Part shown: positions 38,221 through 46,580 of the stretch, piece by piece
How the letters are laid out: each line of letters opens with the position of its first letter
How positions within the stretch are numbered: position 1 is the stretch's first letter
NCBI RefSeq assembly: GCF_040459645.1
Contig: NZ_JARVHQ010000001.1
Span: forward strand, 1,116,001 to 1,180,000
Reading direction: 5' to 3'
DNA from: Bacillus cereus group sp. RP43
GTDB taxonomy: Bacteria; Bacillota; Bacilli; Bacillales; Bacillaceae_G
Length of the DNA: 64,000 nt
Made by a program: the position numbers and the translations under genes
The notes under the pieces: model-generated
The model's input: the letters and a program-made list of their open reading frames with translations, nothing else
Told to the model about the DNA's origin: nothing
Database searches by the model: none

Positions 38221-38424
38221 TTGGGGCTAAGTCTCTATGAAAATACTGCACTTATTATATGCTTTGTGTTGTACGTTGGTAGTGTTATTGTTTATATTTC
38301 ACGGAAATTTTCACAAGAACGAGAGCTTGAAAAATCAGAAATAACAGCTGAACTAGAAATGTTAGCTGATGAAAGTTATAAAAAACAAAAAATAAAAGAA
38401 GATCATGAGGCACCCCATCATTGA
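38221..38424 (+). CDS. Small single-span membrane protein
   Basis: About 67 residues: an N-terminal membrane segment (ALIICFVLYVGSVIVYIS), then a charged coil rich in E and K ending DHEAPHH. There is no ATG at a sensible place. AGGAG at 38208-38212 points to the TTG at 38221 or the GTG at 38218. The family is not recognised. It lies between the murG terminator and a hairpin that starts at its stop. Confidence 0.6.
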   Translation: MGLSLYENTALIICFVLYVGSVIVYISRKFSQERELEKSEITAELEMLADESYKKQKIKEDHEAPHH

Positions 38425-38457
38425 AACGCAAATAAGTTCTAAAGATGGGGATTTTTT
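38411..38457 (+). terminator. Weak terminator with long loop
   Basis: CCCCATC pairs with GATGGGG across a loop of about 25 nt, then seven T. The stem overlaps the stop of the small membrane protein. Confidence 0.5.
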
Positions 38458-38521
38458 TTGGGAAAAATCCTATTAACGCTAAAACGGAGTTTCCCCATGT
38501 ATATTTAAGGAGTGGGTATAA

Positions 38522-38896
38522 ATGAAATTTTATATTGCTTCAGGATTTCAAAATAAGCATCTTGTACGTTTCATATCAAGCCAGTTGAAAGAAGTAGGAT
38601 GGCATCATACATATGATTGGACGAAAAATGAAAGAGCAACTAATAGAGAACAATTGCAAAAAATTGGTGAGGAAGAACAAAAAGCGATCCGAGAAGCGGA
38701 TGTCTTTTTACTTATATTAGATGGCGGAAATGGAAGTCATACAGAGTTTGGAATGGCGATTGCGCTAGAGAAAAAGGTATATATTTATCATGAAGGAAAC
38801 CCACTGCAAACAACGTTTTATCATTTACCAGAGATAAATATTTTTGAAGGAGATGCAGCTGAGTTCGCATCTTATGTTATGAAGCATATGGAATAA
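38522..38896 (+). CDS. Nucleoside 2-deoxyribosyltransferase-like protein
   Basis: This 124-residue protein looks like the nucleoside 2-deoxyribosyltransferase fold. An early FYIASGF strand comes first, then a central IREADVFLLILDGGNGSHTEFGMAIALEKKVYIY in which the acidic residue of HTEFG is the expected catalytic glutamate. Such enzymes swap bases between deoxynucleosides or hydrolyse nucleotides. It is short for the family, so activity is a guess. TTAAGGAGTGGGTATA precedes the ATG. Confidence 0.7.
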   Translation: MKFYIASGFQNKHLVRFISSQLKEVGWHHTYDWTKNERATNREQLQKIGEEEQKAIREADVFLLILDGGNGSHTEFGMAIALEKKVYIYHEGNPLQTTFYHLPEINIFEGDAAEFASYVMKHME

Positions 38897-38975
38897 TAGT
38901 AATTACCTAAAAGGTTATAAAAGGGATCTTTTGGGCACAGTGATTATAAGTAAAGTATATAAAGGAGTTATACAT

Positions 38976-39464
38976 ATGAAATTAGAAAATGGTTGGGAAA
39001 CGAATTTTTTAGAAGTTGTACAAAACAGTGAATTCAAGAAAGATGCAATTCTTAGTCAATTGCTTTTTGCGGATGGTGAAGAAGTAGAAGAGCTTGTTGA
39101 TGATTACGGTTATGAAGAGATTATTGAACGCGAACATGATGATGAGTTAGCAGGAATTTTAGGAGAAGAACTTTTTAGTGAGATGGAGCGAAACGTATTC
39201 TTATCTTCACAGCCAGAAGAAAAACTTATTTCATTCGTAAATGGATTAGGTTTTCATGTGTTAGATTGGATCGTGCTTCTTGAAACAGAATTTGGCATTG
39301 ATAGCGCAAATTTCACATCGGATGCGGTGAAAATGTTAGAAAAGCGTTTTAGACAGTTTCCATATATAGAAGAGAAGACAATTTTTGATATGAAGCTTGA
39401 AGAAACAATGGATGTATTAGAGTCTGTAACAGGTTTGCATTTAAAAGAAAAGATGGGTGTTTAA
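38976..39464 (+). CDS. Acidic protein of unknown function
   Basis: This 162-residue protein (MKLENGWETNFLEVVQ) is strongly acidic with predicted helices and no membrane segment. AAAGGAGTTATACAT supports the ATG at 38976 over the longer frame from 38931. I do not recognise a family. It lies 79 bp after the deoxyribosyltransferase-like gene and ends in a bidirectional terminator. Confidence 0.75.
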   Translation: MKLENGWETNFLEVVQNSEFKKDAILSQLLFADGEEVEELVDDYGYEEIIEREHDDELAGILGEELFSEMERNVFLSSQPEEKLISFVNGLGFHVLDWIVLLETEFGIDSANFTSDAVKMLEKRFRQFPYIEEKTIFDMKLEETMDVLESVTGLHLKEKMGV

Positions 39465-39468
39465 AAAA

Positions 39469-39499
39469 AAAGAACGTGATAGCTTCACGTTCTTTTTTT
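39469..39499. terminator. Bidirectional terminator
   Basis: AAGAACGTGA pairs with TCACGTTCTT around TAGCT, flanked by A8 and T8. It serves both converging genes. Confidence 0.9.
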
Positions 39500-39810
39500 T
39501 ACATAATAATAATTTTATCATCTAGCTTTGTTTGTCCAGTAAGAAGTGCATTTAAATACTCTACTTTTCGTATGCAAGCTTGTATATGTCTTTCAACCTC
39601 TTGTAACTCTGCTTGGTGATGCGTTTCAATTGGATGAATTTGTACGTTAAATTTTTCGAATTGACTACTATATGTTATTTCTGCATAGCCGCTCATAATA
39701 TCGGTTTCGTTATGAAATAAAAATTGCTTCGTTTCTTCACAGAATGATACATCCTGAAAGCCATATACTTTTAATGCTTCAATTACTTTGTTAATCATTT
39801 TTGTATTCAT
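39499..39810 (-). CDS. Protein of unknown function, 103 residues
   Basis: The protein (MNTKMINKVIEALKVYGFQDV) has a short alpha/beta look with ITYSSQFEKFNVQIHP in the middle and a helical C-terminus. There is no recognised family, signal or membrane segment. AGAGGGTTAAAAA precedes the ATG. A cre-like palindrome lies 56 bp upstream of the start. Confidence 0.65.
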   Translation of the reverse strand: MNTKMINKVIEALKVYGFQDVSFCEETKQFLFHNETDIMSGYAEITYSSQFEKFNVQIHPIETHHQAELQEVERHIQACIRKVEYLNALLTGQTKLDDKIIIM

Positions 39811-39865
39811 TTTTTAACCCTCTTTACGAAGTTCTACTTTTATATTATAACATAAAAAATTACAC

Positions 39866-39879
39866 GGAAAGCGCTTCCA
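39866..39879 (-). promoter_or_regulatory. cre-like site (CcpA)
   Basis: On the minus strand TGGAAGCGCTTTCC matches the cre consensus at 12 of 14 positions. It lies between divergent genes of unknown function. Confidence 0.45.
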
Positions 39880-40062
39880 AGTGTATTTTATTATAAACTT
39901 TACGTTTCAATCATAAAAATGAAACAAAGAAAAAATAATTGTAAAGAAGGAAGGACTCTTTTATTGTTTCGTCATATATATAGAGAAATAGTGCAATGAA
40001 AGGAAATTTTCCGAGGTGGAGATTGTATTTCCAATTTGAGCGCAGTAAAAGAGGTGAGAATC

Positions 40063-40278
40063 TTGAACTTTGATATTGTAGGACAAAAAGCATATATAAA
40101 AGATGGGCCGCATCGGAACAGAATTGGAACTGTAAAGAAAAATGAAAAACAATTAGAAACCAACTTTGCTATTGTAATTGGAGAACAAAGTATTGATGTA
40201 GAGCTAAAGGATATCGTGTTAGTTGGAGTAGACGTAGGACAATTTCATACATGGTGCGAGCAGAATGGTTATTTGTGA
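40063..40278 (+). CDS. Small protein of unknown function, 71 residues
   Basis: The start is TTG at 40063 (MNFDIVGQKAYIKDG), supported by AGAGGTGA 5 bp upstream. The earlier in-frame codons lack a ribosome-binding site. The protein looks like a small beta-barrel (KAYIKDGPHRNRIGTVKK, FAIVIGEQSIDVELKDIVLV), comparable to KOW or SH3-like folds. The function is unknown. A terminator hairpin follows at 40314. Confidence 0.6.
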   Translation: MNFDIVGQKAYIKDGPHRNRIGTVKKNEKQLETNFAIVIGEQSIDVELKDIVLVGVDVGQFHTWCEQNGYL

Positions 40279-40313
40279 AAGGGACGGGCTGTGAGATAAT
40301 GAAATATATTTGA

Positions 40314-40347
40314 GAAAAGAGAATATGTTATTGTATTCTCTTTTTCT
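40314..40347 (+). terminator. Terminator hairpin
   Basis: AGAGAATA pairs with TGTATTCTCT-like sequence around TGTTAT, followed by TTTTT. Confidence 0.7.
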
Positions 40348-40365
40348 ATGCGTAAGGAGACGGAA

Positions 40366-40710
40366 ATGAAGTATAAAGAACGAGATTTCACATTGAAATT
40401 GAAAGAGAAAATTCAATGTATGGAAAAGGAGATAGAGCGAATATCACTTAAACTTTTTAGAGAGTATGCGCATTTATATATTGAGACAAGTATGGAATTA
40501 GACATTGGATTCGAAAGAGAAAAAGAGGATCCCTTTGAAACGGGGTATTATTCATCAGTTTCTATGGCGATAGTAGATGAAGAAGGTGAGATGATTGACT
40601 TTTATAGCATTCCAATTTGGAAATGCGAAAATATCCTTTTAGGAATGCTAACTCAATCAAGAATTTGGGGGAGTAAGAAAGTAGGAGAACTTGTTGATGA
40701 TTCTTATTAA
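40366..40710 (+). CDS. Protein of unknown function with possible early stop
   Basis: This 114-residue protein (MKYKERDFTLKLKEK) has a helical charged N-terminus and an alpha/beta remainder ending VDDSY. AAGGAG before the ATG at 40366 decides the start. The TAA at 40708 is followed in the same frame by 15 further sense codons (EIEEELKEKLEECLE) up to a TGA at 40756. Those codons look like a genuine C-terminal helix, so the gene may have been shortened by a nonsense change. Confidence 0.65.
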   Translation: MKYKERDFTLKLKEKIQCMEKEIERISLKLFREYAHLYIETSMELDIGFEREKEDPFETGYYSSVSMAIVDEEGEMIDFYSIPIWKCENILLGMLTQSRIWGSKKVGELVDDSY

Positions 40711-40778
40711 GAGATTGAGGAGGAGTTAAAAGAGAAACTAGAAGAATGCCTGGAGTGATACTTTTCAAGATGAGATGT

Positions 40779-40817
40779 AAAAAAAGACGCTAACAGTTTT
40801 ATGTTAGCGTCTTTTTC
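40779..40817. terminator. Bidirectional terminator before tcyP end
   Basis: AAAGACGCTAACA pairs with TGTTAGCGTCTTT around GTTTTA, with flanking A and T runs. Confidence 0.9.
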
Positions 40818-40820
40818 TTA

Positions 40821-42215
40821 TTATGAAGCAATCTCACCAGTTTTTACATCATCTTGATTGTACGTATCATGATCTAATTCACCAAGCCATTTACTAGAAA
40901 TAAGACCTGCTGTCATAGAACCACTTACGTTAAGAGCTGTACGACCCATATCGATTAATGGCTCAACTGAGATAACTAGAGCGACAATACCGATTGGTAA
41001 GTTCATTGTAGATAATACGATTAATGCTGCGAATGTTGCACCGCCACCAACGCCGGCAACACCGAATGAACTAATAGCAACGACAGCGATTAAAGTTAAA
41101 ATGAATTGTGGTTGTAATGGATCGATTCCTACAGTTGGAGCGACCATCATAGCAAGCATTGCTGGATAAATACCTGCGCAACCGTTTTGACCGATAGATA
41201 CCCCAAAGGATGCAGCGAAGTTAGCGATTCCTTCAGAAATACCAAGTTTTTCTTTTTGTGCTTCAATATTTAATGGCATTGCACCAGCACTAGATCGAGA
41301 TGTGAATGCAAATGTTAATACCGGGAACACTTTTTTCAAATATTGAATTGGATTTAAACCAGATAGCGCGATTAATAATAAGTGAATGATAAACATTACG
41401 ATAAGTGCTACGTAAGATGCTAAAACGAAGTTACCAAGTTTTAAAATAGCATTTATATCGCTACCAGCAACTGTTTTTGCCATAAGAGCTAATACGCCGT
41501 ATGGAGTAAGACGTAAAATTAACGTTACCATACGCATTACGATTGCATATACCGCATCAAGCATCTTCTTAAATAGCTCTGCTTGTTCTGGATATTTTCG
41601 TTTTACACCTATAAAGGCAATACCGATAAATGCGGCAAATATTACAACAGAAATTGTTGATGTTGGACGAGCGCCTGTTAAATCAAGAAACGGATTTGTA
41701 GGCAACAGCTCTAACAATTTGTCTGGAATAGTTGTTTTTTCGATAGAAGTAAATCTTTCTTCAACTAGCTTCAGACGAGCAGATTCTGCATCACCTTGTT
41801 GTAAGCCTGTTGCTGATACATCAAATCCCGCGCTTGCAGCTATACCGACAGCTGCAGCAATTCCTGTAGTAAGAATTAGAATTCCGATAATAAGACCACT
41901 AATTTTACCAAGGTTTTTCGTTAATTGTAATTTTGTAAATGCTGAAATAATAGATACTAAAATAAGTGGCATAACGATCATTTGAAGTAATTTCACATAA
42001 CCGTTACCAATTAAGCCAAACCAGGTATTTGATTCAATAATTACTTTAGAAGTAGGCTCATAAATAAATTGTAATATAAGACCGAATATAATTCCGACTC
42101 CTAAAGCAGTAAATACACGTTTATTAAAAGATACATGCTTACGTTGCATATAATATAATACGCCAACTAAAATGAGCATGACTGCAACGTTAATTCCGAC
42201 AAGCAGTGTATTCAT
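40821..42215 (-). CDS. tcyP: L-cystine/dicarboxylate symporter (TcyP-like)
   Basis: This 464-residue sodium:dicarboxylate symporter family protein resembles TcyP, the proton- or sodium-coupled cystine importer. The substrate domain shows LTFAFTSRSSAGAMPLN and FGVSIGQNGCAGIYPAM, the hairpin serine-rich and NGCAG loops typical of TcyP. Eight or so membrane segments are seen. TAGGGGGAATCAAC supports the ATG at 42215. A role in sulfur supply would fit the nearby methionine genes. No S-box is visible upstream. Confidence 0.82.
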   Translation of the reverse strand: MNTLLVGINVAVMLILVGVLYYMQRKHVSFNKRVFTALGVGIIFGLILQFIYEPTSKVIIESNTWFGLIGNGYVKLLQMIVMPLILVSIISAFTKLQLTKNLGKISGLIIGILILTTGIAAAVGIAASAGFDVSATGLQQGDAESARLKLVEERFTSIEKTTIPDKLLELLPTNPFLDLTGARPTSTISVVIFAAFIGIAFIGVKRKYPEQAELFKKMLDAVYAIVMRMVTLILRLTPYGVLALMAKTVAGSDINAILKLGNFVLASYVALIVMFIIHLLLIALSGLNPIQYLKKVFPVLTFAFTSRSSAGAMPLNIEAQKEKLGISEGIANFAASFGVSIGQNGCAGIYPAMLAMMVAPTVGIDPLQPQFILTLIAVVAISSFGVAGVGGGATFAALIVLSTMNLPIGIVALVISVEPLIDMGRTALNVSGSMTAGLISSKWLGELDHDTYNQDDVKTGEIAS

Positions 42216-42298
42216 GTTGATTCCCCCTAATTCCAATCTGTTATATAGAATATAAGATAATAAAACCTATAAGTCAACTAGGAAATTACGGAATTAAA

Positions 42299-42323
42299 AA
42301 AAGATGGCAAAATGCCATCTTTT
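42299..42323 (-). terminator. Terminator of yqgY
   Basis: AAAAGATGGCA pairs with TGCCATCTTTT around AAA, at the stop of the DUF2626 gene. Confidence 0.85.
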
Positions 42324-42564
42324 AATGTCCAGCCCCAGGGACAAGTAAAAATGTTGTGTACCATGTAAATCCGATGAAGAAAACGGTTAGATACGCCCCG
42401 AATACGTATATATACATACGCTCTGTTAATTTTAAATAACTTAAAAGTACGAAGAATCCTGTTTGTCCTAAAAATAGTAGTGCGGTCGAATGCATATCCC
42501 CTACGTAAAACATAACCGAGAAAATTCCAGTCCAAAAGCCGAGAACGCGAAACATGCGCTCCAT
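42322..42564 (-). CDS. yqgY: DUF2626 small membrane protein (YqgY-like)
   Basis: This 80-residue protein begins MERMFRVLGFWTGIFSVMFY. It has three hydrophobic segments and ends LLVPGAGH. It matches YqgY/DUF2626 by size and position before comG. AAAGGAGGGAGATGGC supports the ATG at 42564, not the longer frame from 42606. Its function is unknown. Confidence 0.82.
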   Translation of the reverse strand: MERMFRVLGFWTGIFSVMFYVGDMHSTALLFLGQTGFFVLLSYLKLTERMYIYVFGAYLTVFFIGFTWYTTFLLVPGAGH

Positions 42565-42647
42565 GCCATCTCCCTCCTTTTCTAAAAAAGTAAAACCTCT
42601 TTTCATTATAGTTTATTTTTCTAACTATTGTAAATATTCATTCATAT

Positions 42648-42690
42648 AAAAGGAAGAAGCCAATTATAATATTGACTTCTTCTTAATTGA
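42648..42690 (-). terminator. Terminator displaced by bcr1
   Basis: GAAGAAG.CAA pairs with TTG.CTTCTTC across an AT-rich loop. It lies about 160 bp beyond the regulator stop, with bcr1 copy 2 in between. Confidence 0.65.
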
Positions 42691-42706
42691 AAAATTAAAT
42701 TTGAAC

Positions 42707-42865
42707 TTTATCCCGCTATTTGCGGGCAGTAAAACTCCCACCTCAAAATTCGGCCTGAACAAAGAGGTTAGGTGGGAGTCGGGCTGCCCGTAAACGCCCG
42801 ATTGGTGAAGGCTAATAATCAGTAGGGGAAGAACAAACCCCCCACTGATTAAAGTTTCACTTTAT
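42707..42865 (+). repeat. bcr1 repeat element, copy 2
   Basis: This 159-bp element is flanked by TTTAT at 42707 and 42861. It begins TATCCCGCTATTTGCGG and ends AAAGTTTCACTTTAT. It has the same length as copy 1 and is about 89% identical, with no gaps. Its right end runs into the 3' end of the SufR-like regulator and supplies that gene's stop codon. Confidence 0.9.
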
Positions 42866-43544
42866 AGTTACAAGATTTGCATCCATCTAGTAGACTATCG
42901 TTTCGTGTTAATTCCACGTTCGGGAATAGGATTTCAAAAATTCCCTTCATCATATCTCCGTGCATATTACAAATTTCAGTGGGATGATGCGCAGCAACTT
43001 CTTTAAATGGGCAATTGTGTACATCATAGAAAATCTTTGTACCATCCGTACTTATTTCAAAAGCAGGAGATAAACCAGCTGTTGAGAATGCTTCTTTTGC
43101 GATTTGCATTTTTTGTTCTATCGTTAATGCTTCTGCACTTACATTTAAGCGATGCATATGTTGTTGCATTAATTCTTTGCCGAATTGTTTCCCTGTTTCA
43201 TATAGCGCTTTTTCACCAGCGCTACCTAAGCTTAGGAGTGAATTAAATGCTATCTTCGCTAATAATTGATAATCACGAAATGGAAATTGTAACTGGATGA
43301 CATCTTGAGACAAGACGTATAGTCTGCTTGGTCTTCCACCTTTCCCAGTTTTTTTTGTTTCTGATTTGAGCATATTAACATCTTCTAATTTAGATAAATG
43401 TAAACGCGCCACGTTTGGATGAATGTTAAACTCATCTGCAATTTCTTGTACAGTTACGTAATTATGTTTTTGCGAAATATATTTATAAATATAATAACGA
43501 GTAGGATCAGATAATACACCTGTAATTTTTAAAGCTTGTTCCAT
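42849..43544 (-). CDS. SufR-like DeoR/ArsR-type regulator with Cys cluster
   Basis: This 231-residue regulator has an N-terminal winged helix (SDPTRYYIYKYI, VTVQEIADEFNIHPNVARLHLSKL) with a GKGGRPSRLY wing. The C-terminal domain carries cysteines at C178 (CPF), C192 (EIC), C222 and C225 (DGCKSC). This resembles SufR-type iron-sulfur sensing repressors. The ATG at 43544 follows AAAGGTGGAGATCC. The last residues VKL and the stop codon lie within bcr1 copy 2. Without the insertion the protein would end VQI, so its length is unchanged. Confidence 0.8.
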   Translation of the reverse strand: MEQALKITGVLSDPTRYYIYKYISQKHNYVTVQEIADEFNIHPNVARLHLSKLEDVNMLKSETKKTGKGGRPSRLYVLSQDVIQLQFPFRDYQLLAKIAFNSLLSLGSAGEKALYETGKQFGKELMQQHMHRLNVSAEALTIEQKMQIAKEAFSTAGLSPAFEISTDGTKIFYDVHNCPFKEVAAHHPTEICNMHGDMMKGIFEILFPNVELTRNDSLLDGCKSCNYKVKL

Positions 43545-43749
43545 GAGGATCTCCACCTTTATCACTTTATCCAAGATATTAACATTATAATACAGATAAA
43601 CTTCTGTATAGGTAATTTCAGACAATAATTCGGAAATTGTTCATAATTTCACAAACATATTTTCCCTTTTCCTCTTAGTGAAAATAAAAAATTGCTAATT
43701 TTTGTTTTGCAGTTTTTCATGATATATACATGGTGAGGAGGGAAATTTG

Positions 43750-44793
43750 ATGAATAGTGTCGAGCTTTTTGCAAATATGATTATGAAAGAAGCTTGTGGG
43801 GTGCAAGCATCGGACTTACATATTGTGCCCAGGCAGAAGGATATGGCGATTCAATTACGTATAGGAAAAGATTTAATTATGAAACGGTGTATTGAAAAGG
43901 AATTTGGAGAAAAGCTTGTTTCGCACTTTAAATTTTTAGCATCAATGGATATAGGAGAGAGGAGAAAACCTCAAAATGGTTCGTTGTACTTACAAATTGA
44001 TGGACAAGAAGTGTATTTACGCCTTTCAACACTTCCAACAGTATATCAAGAAAGTCTCGTTATTCGCCTCCATTTACAAGCATCTGCTCAGCCATTGTCT
44101 CATCTTTCGTTATTTCCAAGTTCAGCGGAAAAATTACTCTCTTTTTTAAAGCATTCGCATGGATTACTCGTATTTACTGGGCCGACTGGTTCTGGAAAAA
44201 CAACAACAATGTATGCGTTATTAGAAGTAGCTAGAAAATGGCAAACACGTCGCATCATTACACTGGAAGATCCAGTTGAGAGAAGAAAAGACGGTTTATT
44301 ACAAATTCAAATAAATGAAAAAGCTGGTATCACATATAAAACGGGATTAAAGGCTATTTTGCGTCACGATCCAGATATTATTTTAGTTGGCGAAATTCGT
44401 GATGAAGAAACAGCAAAAGTAGCTGTAAGGGCCAGTTTGACGGGACATTTAGTAATGACAACCTTGCATACAAATGATGCGAAAGGAGCGATACTACGAT
44501 TTATGGATTATGGTATTACAAGGCAAGAAATTGAACAATCATTATTAGCTGTAGCTGCTCAGCGACTCTTCGAATTGAAATGCCCATTTTGCAAAGGCAA
44601 GTGTTCAACTTTATGTAAATCAATGAGGCAAGTGAGACAGGCAAGTATTTATGAACTGTTATATGGATATGAATTAAAACAAGCGATTAAAGAAGCAAAT
44701 GGAGAACATGTTACGTATAACTATGAAACTTTGGAAGCATCGGTTCGAAAAGGGTATGCTTTAGGCTTTTTAGAAGAAGATGTATATGTTTAA
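43750..44793 (+). CDS. comGA: Competence pseudopilus ATPase ComGA
   Basis: This 347-residue GspE/PilB-type ATPase powers assembly of the DNA-uptake pseudopilus at the inner membrane. Walker A is TGPTGSGKTTT, the Asp box is ITLEDPVE, Walker B is ILVGEIRDEETA, and the His box is TGHLVMTTLHTND. A CPFCKGKC zinc-like element is near residue 278. GAGGAGGGAAATTTG precedes the ATG at 43750. First gene of comGA-GG; overlaps comGB. Confidence 0.93.
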   Translation: MNSVELFANMIMKEACGVQASDLHIVPRQKDMAIQLRIGKDLIMKRCIEKEFGEKLVSHFKFLASMDIGERRKPQNGSLYLQIDGQEVYLRLSTLPTVYQESLVIRLHLQASAQPLSHLSLFPSSAEKLLSFLKHSHGLLVFTGPTGSGKTTTMYALLEVARKWQTRRIITLEDPVERRKDGLLQIQINEKAGITYKTGLKAILRHDPDIILVGEIRDEETAKVAVRASLTGHLVMTTLHTNDAKGAILRFMDYGITRQEIEQSLLAVAAQRLFELKCPFCKGKCSTLCKSMRQVRQASIYELLYGYELKQAIKEANGEHVTYNYETLEASVRKGYALGFLEEDVYV

Positions 44794-45817
44794 GAGAAAA
44801 TGGAGTTTAAGTGATCAAGCATTATTATGGAAAAGATTAAGTGATTTATTAGAGAAAGGTTACTCACTTTTGCAGGCGTTAGAATTTTTGCAGTTGCAAC
44901 TACCATTAGGGAAGAAATTACAGTTATGGCGTATGATCGAGGGATTGAAAAATGGACAAAGTTTGCACGCTTCTTTTCACCAATTAATGTTTCACCCTGA
45001 GGTGTTAAGTTATTTGTTTTATGCAGAGCGACACGGTGACATTTCTTTTGCTTTGCAACAAGGGAGTGTACTTCTTTACAAGAAGGATAAATATAGGAAA
45101 GATATGATGAAAGTAATGCGATATCCTATGTTTTTATCGTTCTTTTTAATGATTATGCTTTCTGTTTTTAACCTCATTTTATTGCCTCAGTTTGAAATGA
45201 TGTATAGTTCTTTACATTCCACAGCACCACCACTTACGGAGCAAATTTTAGTTGCAATTAAATTATTACCTTACTTCATTTATATCATTTTTCTTATCGT
45301 TATAACGGGCTTTAGTTTATATATATTTTATTTCCGAAAACTTCCGCCTACTCAAAAGGTAAAGATCATGATCCGTATTCCCCTTATGAAAACATTTCTT
45401 ATTTTAAATCATTCGCACTATTTTTCCGCTCAATTAAGTGGTTTATTACACGGTGGATTGTCAGTACACGAAGCATTAACAATAATGATGAAGCAAAAGT
45501 ATCATCCGTTCTTTCAGTATGAAGCAGTCCGAATTGAGCGGCAATTAATTGCAGGAGAACCGTTACAATCTATTATTGATAAAAGCGGTTATTACGAGAA
45601 AGAACTTTCTTATATCATTACGCATGGACAAGCAAACGGTAATTTAGCAAATGAGCTTGGTGATTACAGTGAGCTCATTATTGAAAAGGTAGAACAAAAA
45701 ATTAAACGTATGTTATTTGTGATTCAACCTATTTTATTTACATGTCTTGGGGTTATAGTCATTCTGATGTATTTAGCGATGATTATGCCGATGTTTCAAA
45801 TGATGAATTCTATTTAG
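44780..45817 (+). CDS. comGB: Competence pseudopilus membrane protein ComGB
   Basis: This 345-residue GspF/PilC family membrane protein acts as the assembly platform. It has two GspF domains (about 15-135 and 205-330) and three membrane segments (YPMFLSFFLMIML, YFIYIIFLIVITG, QPILFTCLGVIVI). It starts inside the end of comGA. ATG 44780 and ATG 44786 are both possible. Confidence 0.9.
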   Translation: MYMFKRKWSLSDQALLWKRLSDLLEKGYSLLQALEFLQLQLPLGKKLQLWRMIEGLKNGQSLHASFHQLMFHPEVLSYLFYAERHGDISFALQQGSVLLYKKDKYRKDMMKVMRYPMFLSFFLMIMLSVFNLILLPQFEMMYSSLHSTAPPLTEQILVAIKLLPYFIYIIFLIVITGFSLYIFYFRKLPPTQKVKIMIRIPLMKTFLILNHSHYFSAQLSGLLHGGLSVHEALTIMMKQKYHPFFQYEAVRIERQLIAGEPLQSIIDKSGYYEKELSYIITHGQANGNLANELGDYSELIIEKVEQKIKRMLFVIQPILFTCLGVIVILMYLAMIMPMFQMMNSI

Positions 45818-45828
45818 GGGGCATTTAC

Positions 45829-46128
45829 ATGCAGAATGAAGAAGGTTTTACTCTTTTAGAAATGTTGTTAGTTATGGTTGTCATAACTGTATTATTACTA
45901 TTAATTATTCCAAATGTAGTTAAGCAGCGAGCCTCGGTGCAGGAAAAAGGGTGTGAAGCCTACGTGAAATCTGTAGAAGCACAAATACAGGCATATCAAC
46001 TCGAAAATAATAAAATACCTACAATCGAGGAATTAAAAACTAAAAAATATATTGCTGTTGATGAATGTCCGAAAGGTAAACCAATCCATATTTCTGATGA
46101 TGGCACGGTATCAGCAGGGAAATCGTGA
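45829..46128 (+). CDS. comGC: Major competence pseudopilin ComGC
   Basis: This 99-residue major pseudopilin has the prepilin cleavage and methylation motif EEGFTLLEMLLV at residues 4-15, cut after the Gly by ComC peptidase, then a hydrophobic helix. Cysteines C44 and C86 could form the known stabilising disulfide. AGGGGGCATTTAC supports the ATG at 45829. Confidence 0.92.
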   Translation: MQNEEGFTLLEMLLVMVVITVLLLLIIPNVVKQRASVQEKGCEAYVKSVEAQIQAYQLENNKIPTIEELKTKKYIAVDECPKGKPIHISDDGTVSAGKS

Positions 46129-46580
46129 AGCAAAAAGGTTTTACTCTTTTAGAAATGTTACTTGTCTTATTTGTTATTTCTGTACTGAGTGTTGTTACGC
46201 ATTTTAACGTTACTTCATTACATGAAAAACAAAGAGTTGAGCAGTTTTTAAAACAGTTTTCAAATGATATTTTGTATATGCAGCAGTTGGCAATTAAGCG
46301 TCAAAAACATTACACGTTACGCTGGTTTAAAGGGAAACAGATGTATTATATTTCGGAATCAGAGACGGATTTTTTAATTGTTAAGAGAGAATACAATAAA
46401 GATATCCAATTTGATTTGCATACCTTTCCAAATCCAATGACATATAATCCGAGCGGAAATATTAATAGAGGTGGTACGATTTTACTTTCCTATCAAGGGT
46501 ATAAATATGAGATTGTATTTCAGCTTGGAAGGGGGAGGTTTACGTATCGTGAAGTGTCAAAAAGGATCAGTAATGGTTGA
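46125..46580 (+). CDS. comGD: Minor competence pseudopilin ComGD
   Basis: This 151-residue minor pseudopilin starts with a GTG overlapping the comGC stop and has KGFTLLEMLLVLFVIS as its prepilin signal. A beta-rich C-terminal domain follows. Chain overlap within the operon implies translational coupling. Confidence 0.9.
   Translation: MKQKGFTLLEMLLVLFVISVLSVVTHFNVTSLHEKQRVEQFLKQFSNDILYMQQLAIKRQKHYTLRWFKGKQMYYISESETDFLIVKREYNKDIQFDLHTFPNPMTYNPSGNINRGGTILLSYQGYKYEIVFQLGRGRFTYREVSKRISNG

Noticed and set aside
42278..42535. 85-codon minus-strand frame overlapping yqgY
   Set aside because: The DUF2626 frame has the ribosome-binding site and membrane pattern, and this one does not.
43670..43740. 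ComK box before comGA
   Set aside because: A and T runs are present, but the spacing is AAAA-N7-TTTT, not the AAAA-N5-TTTT pair needed.
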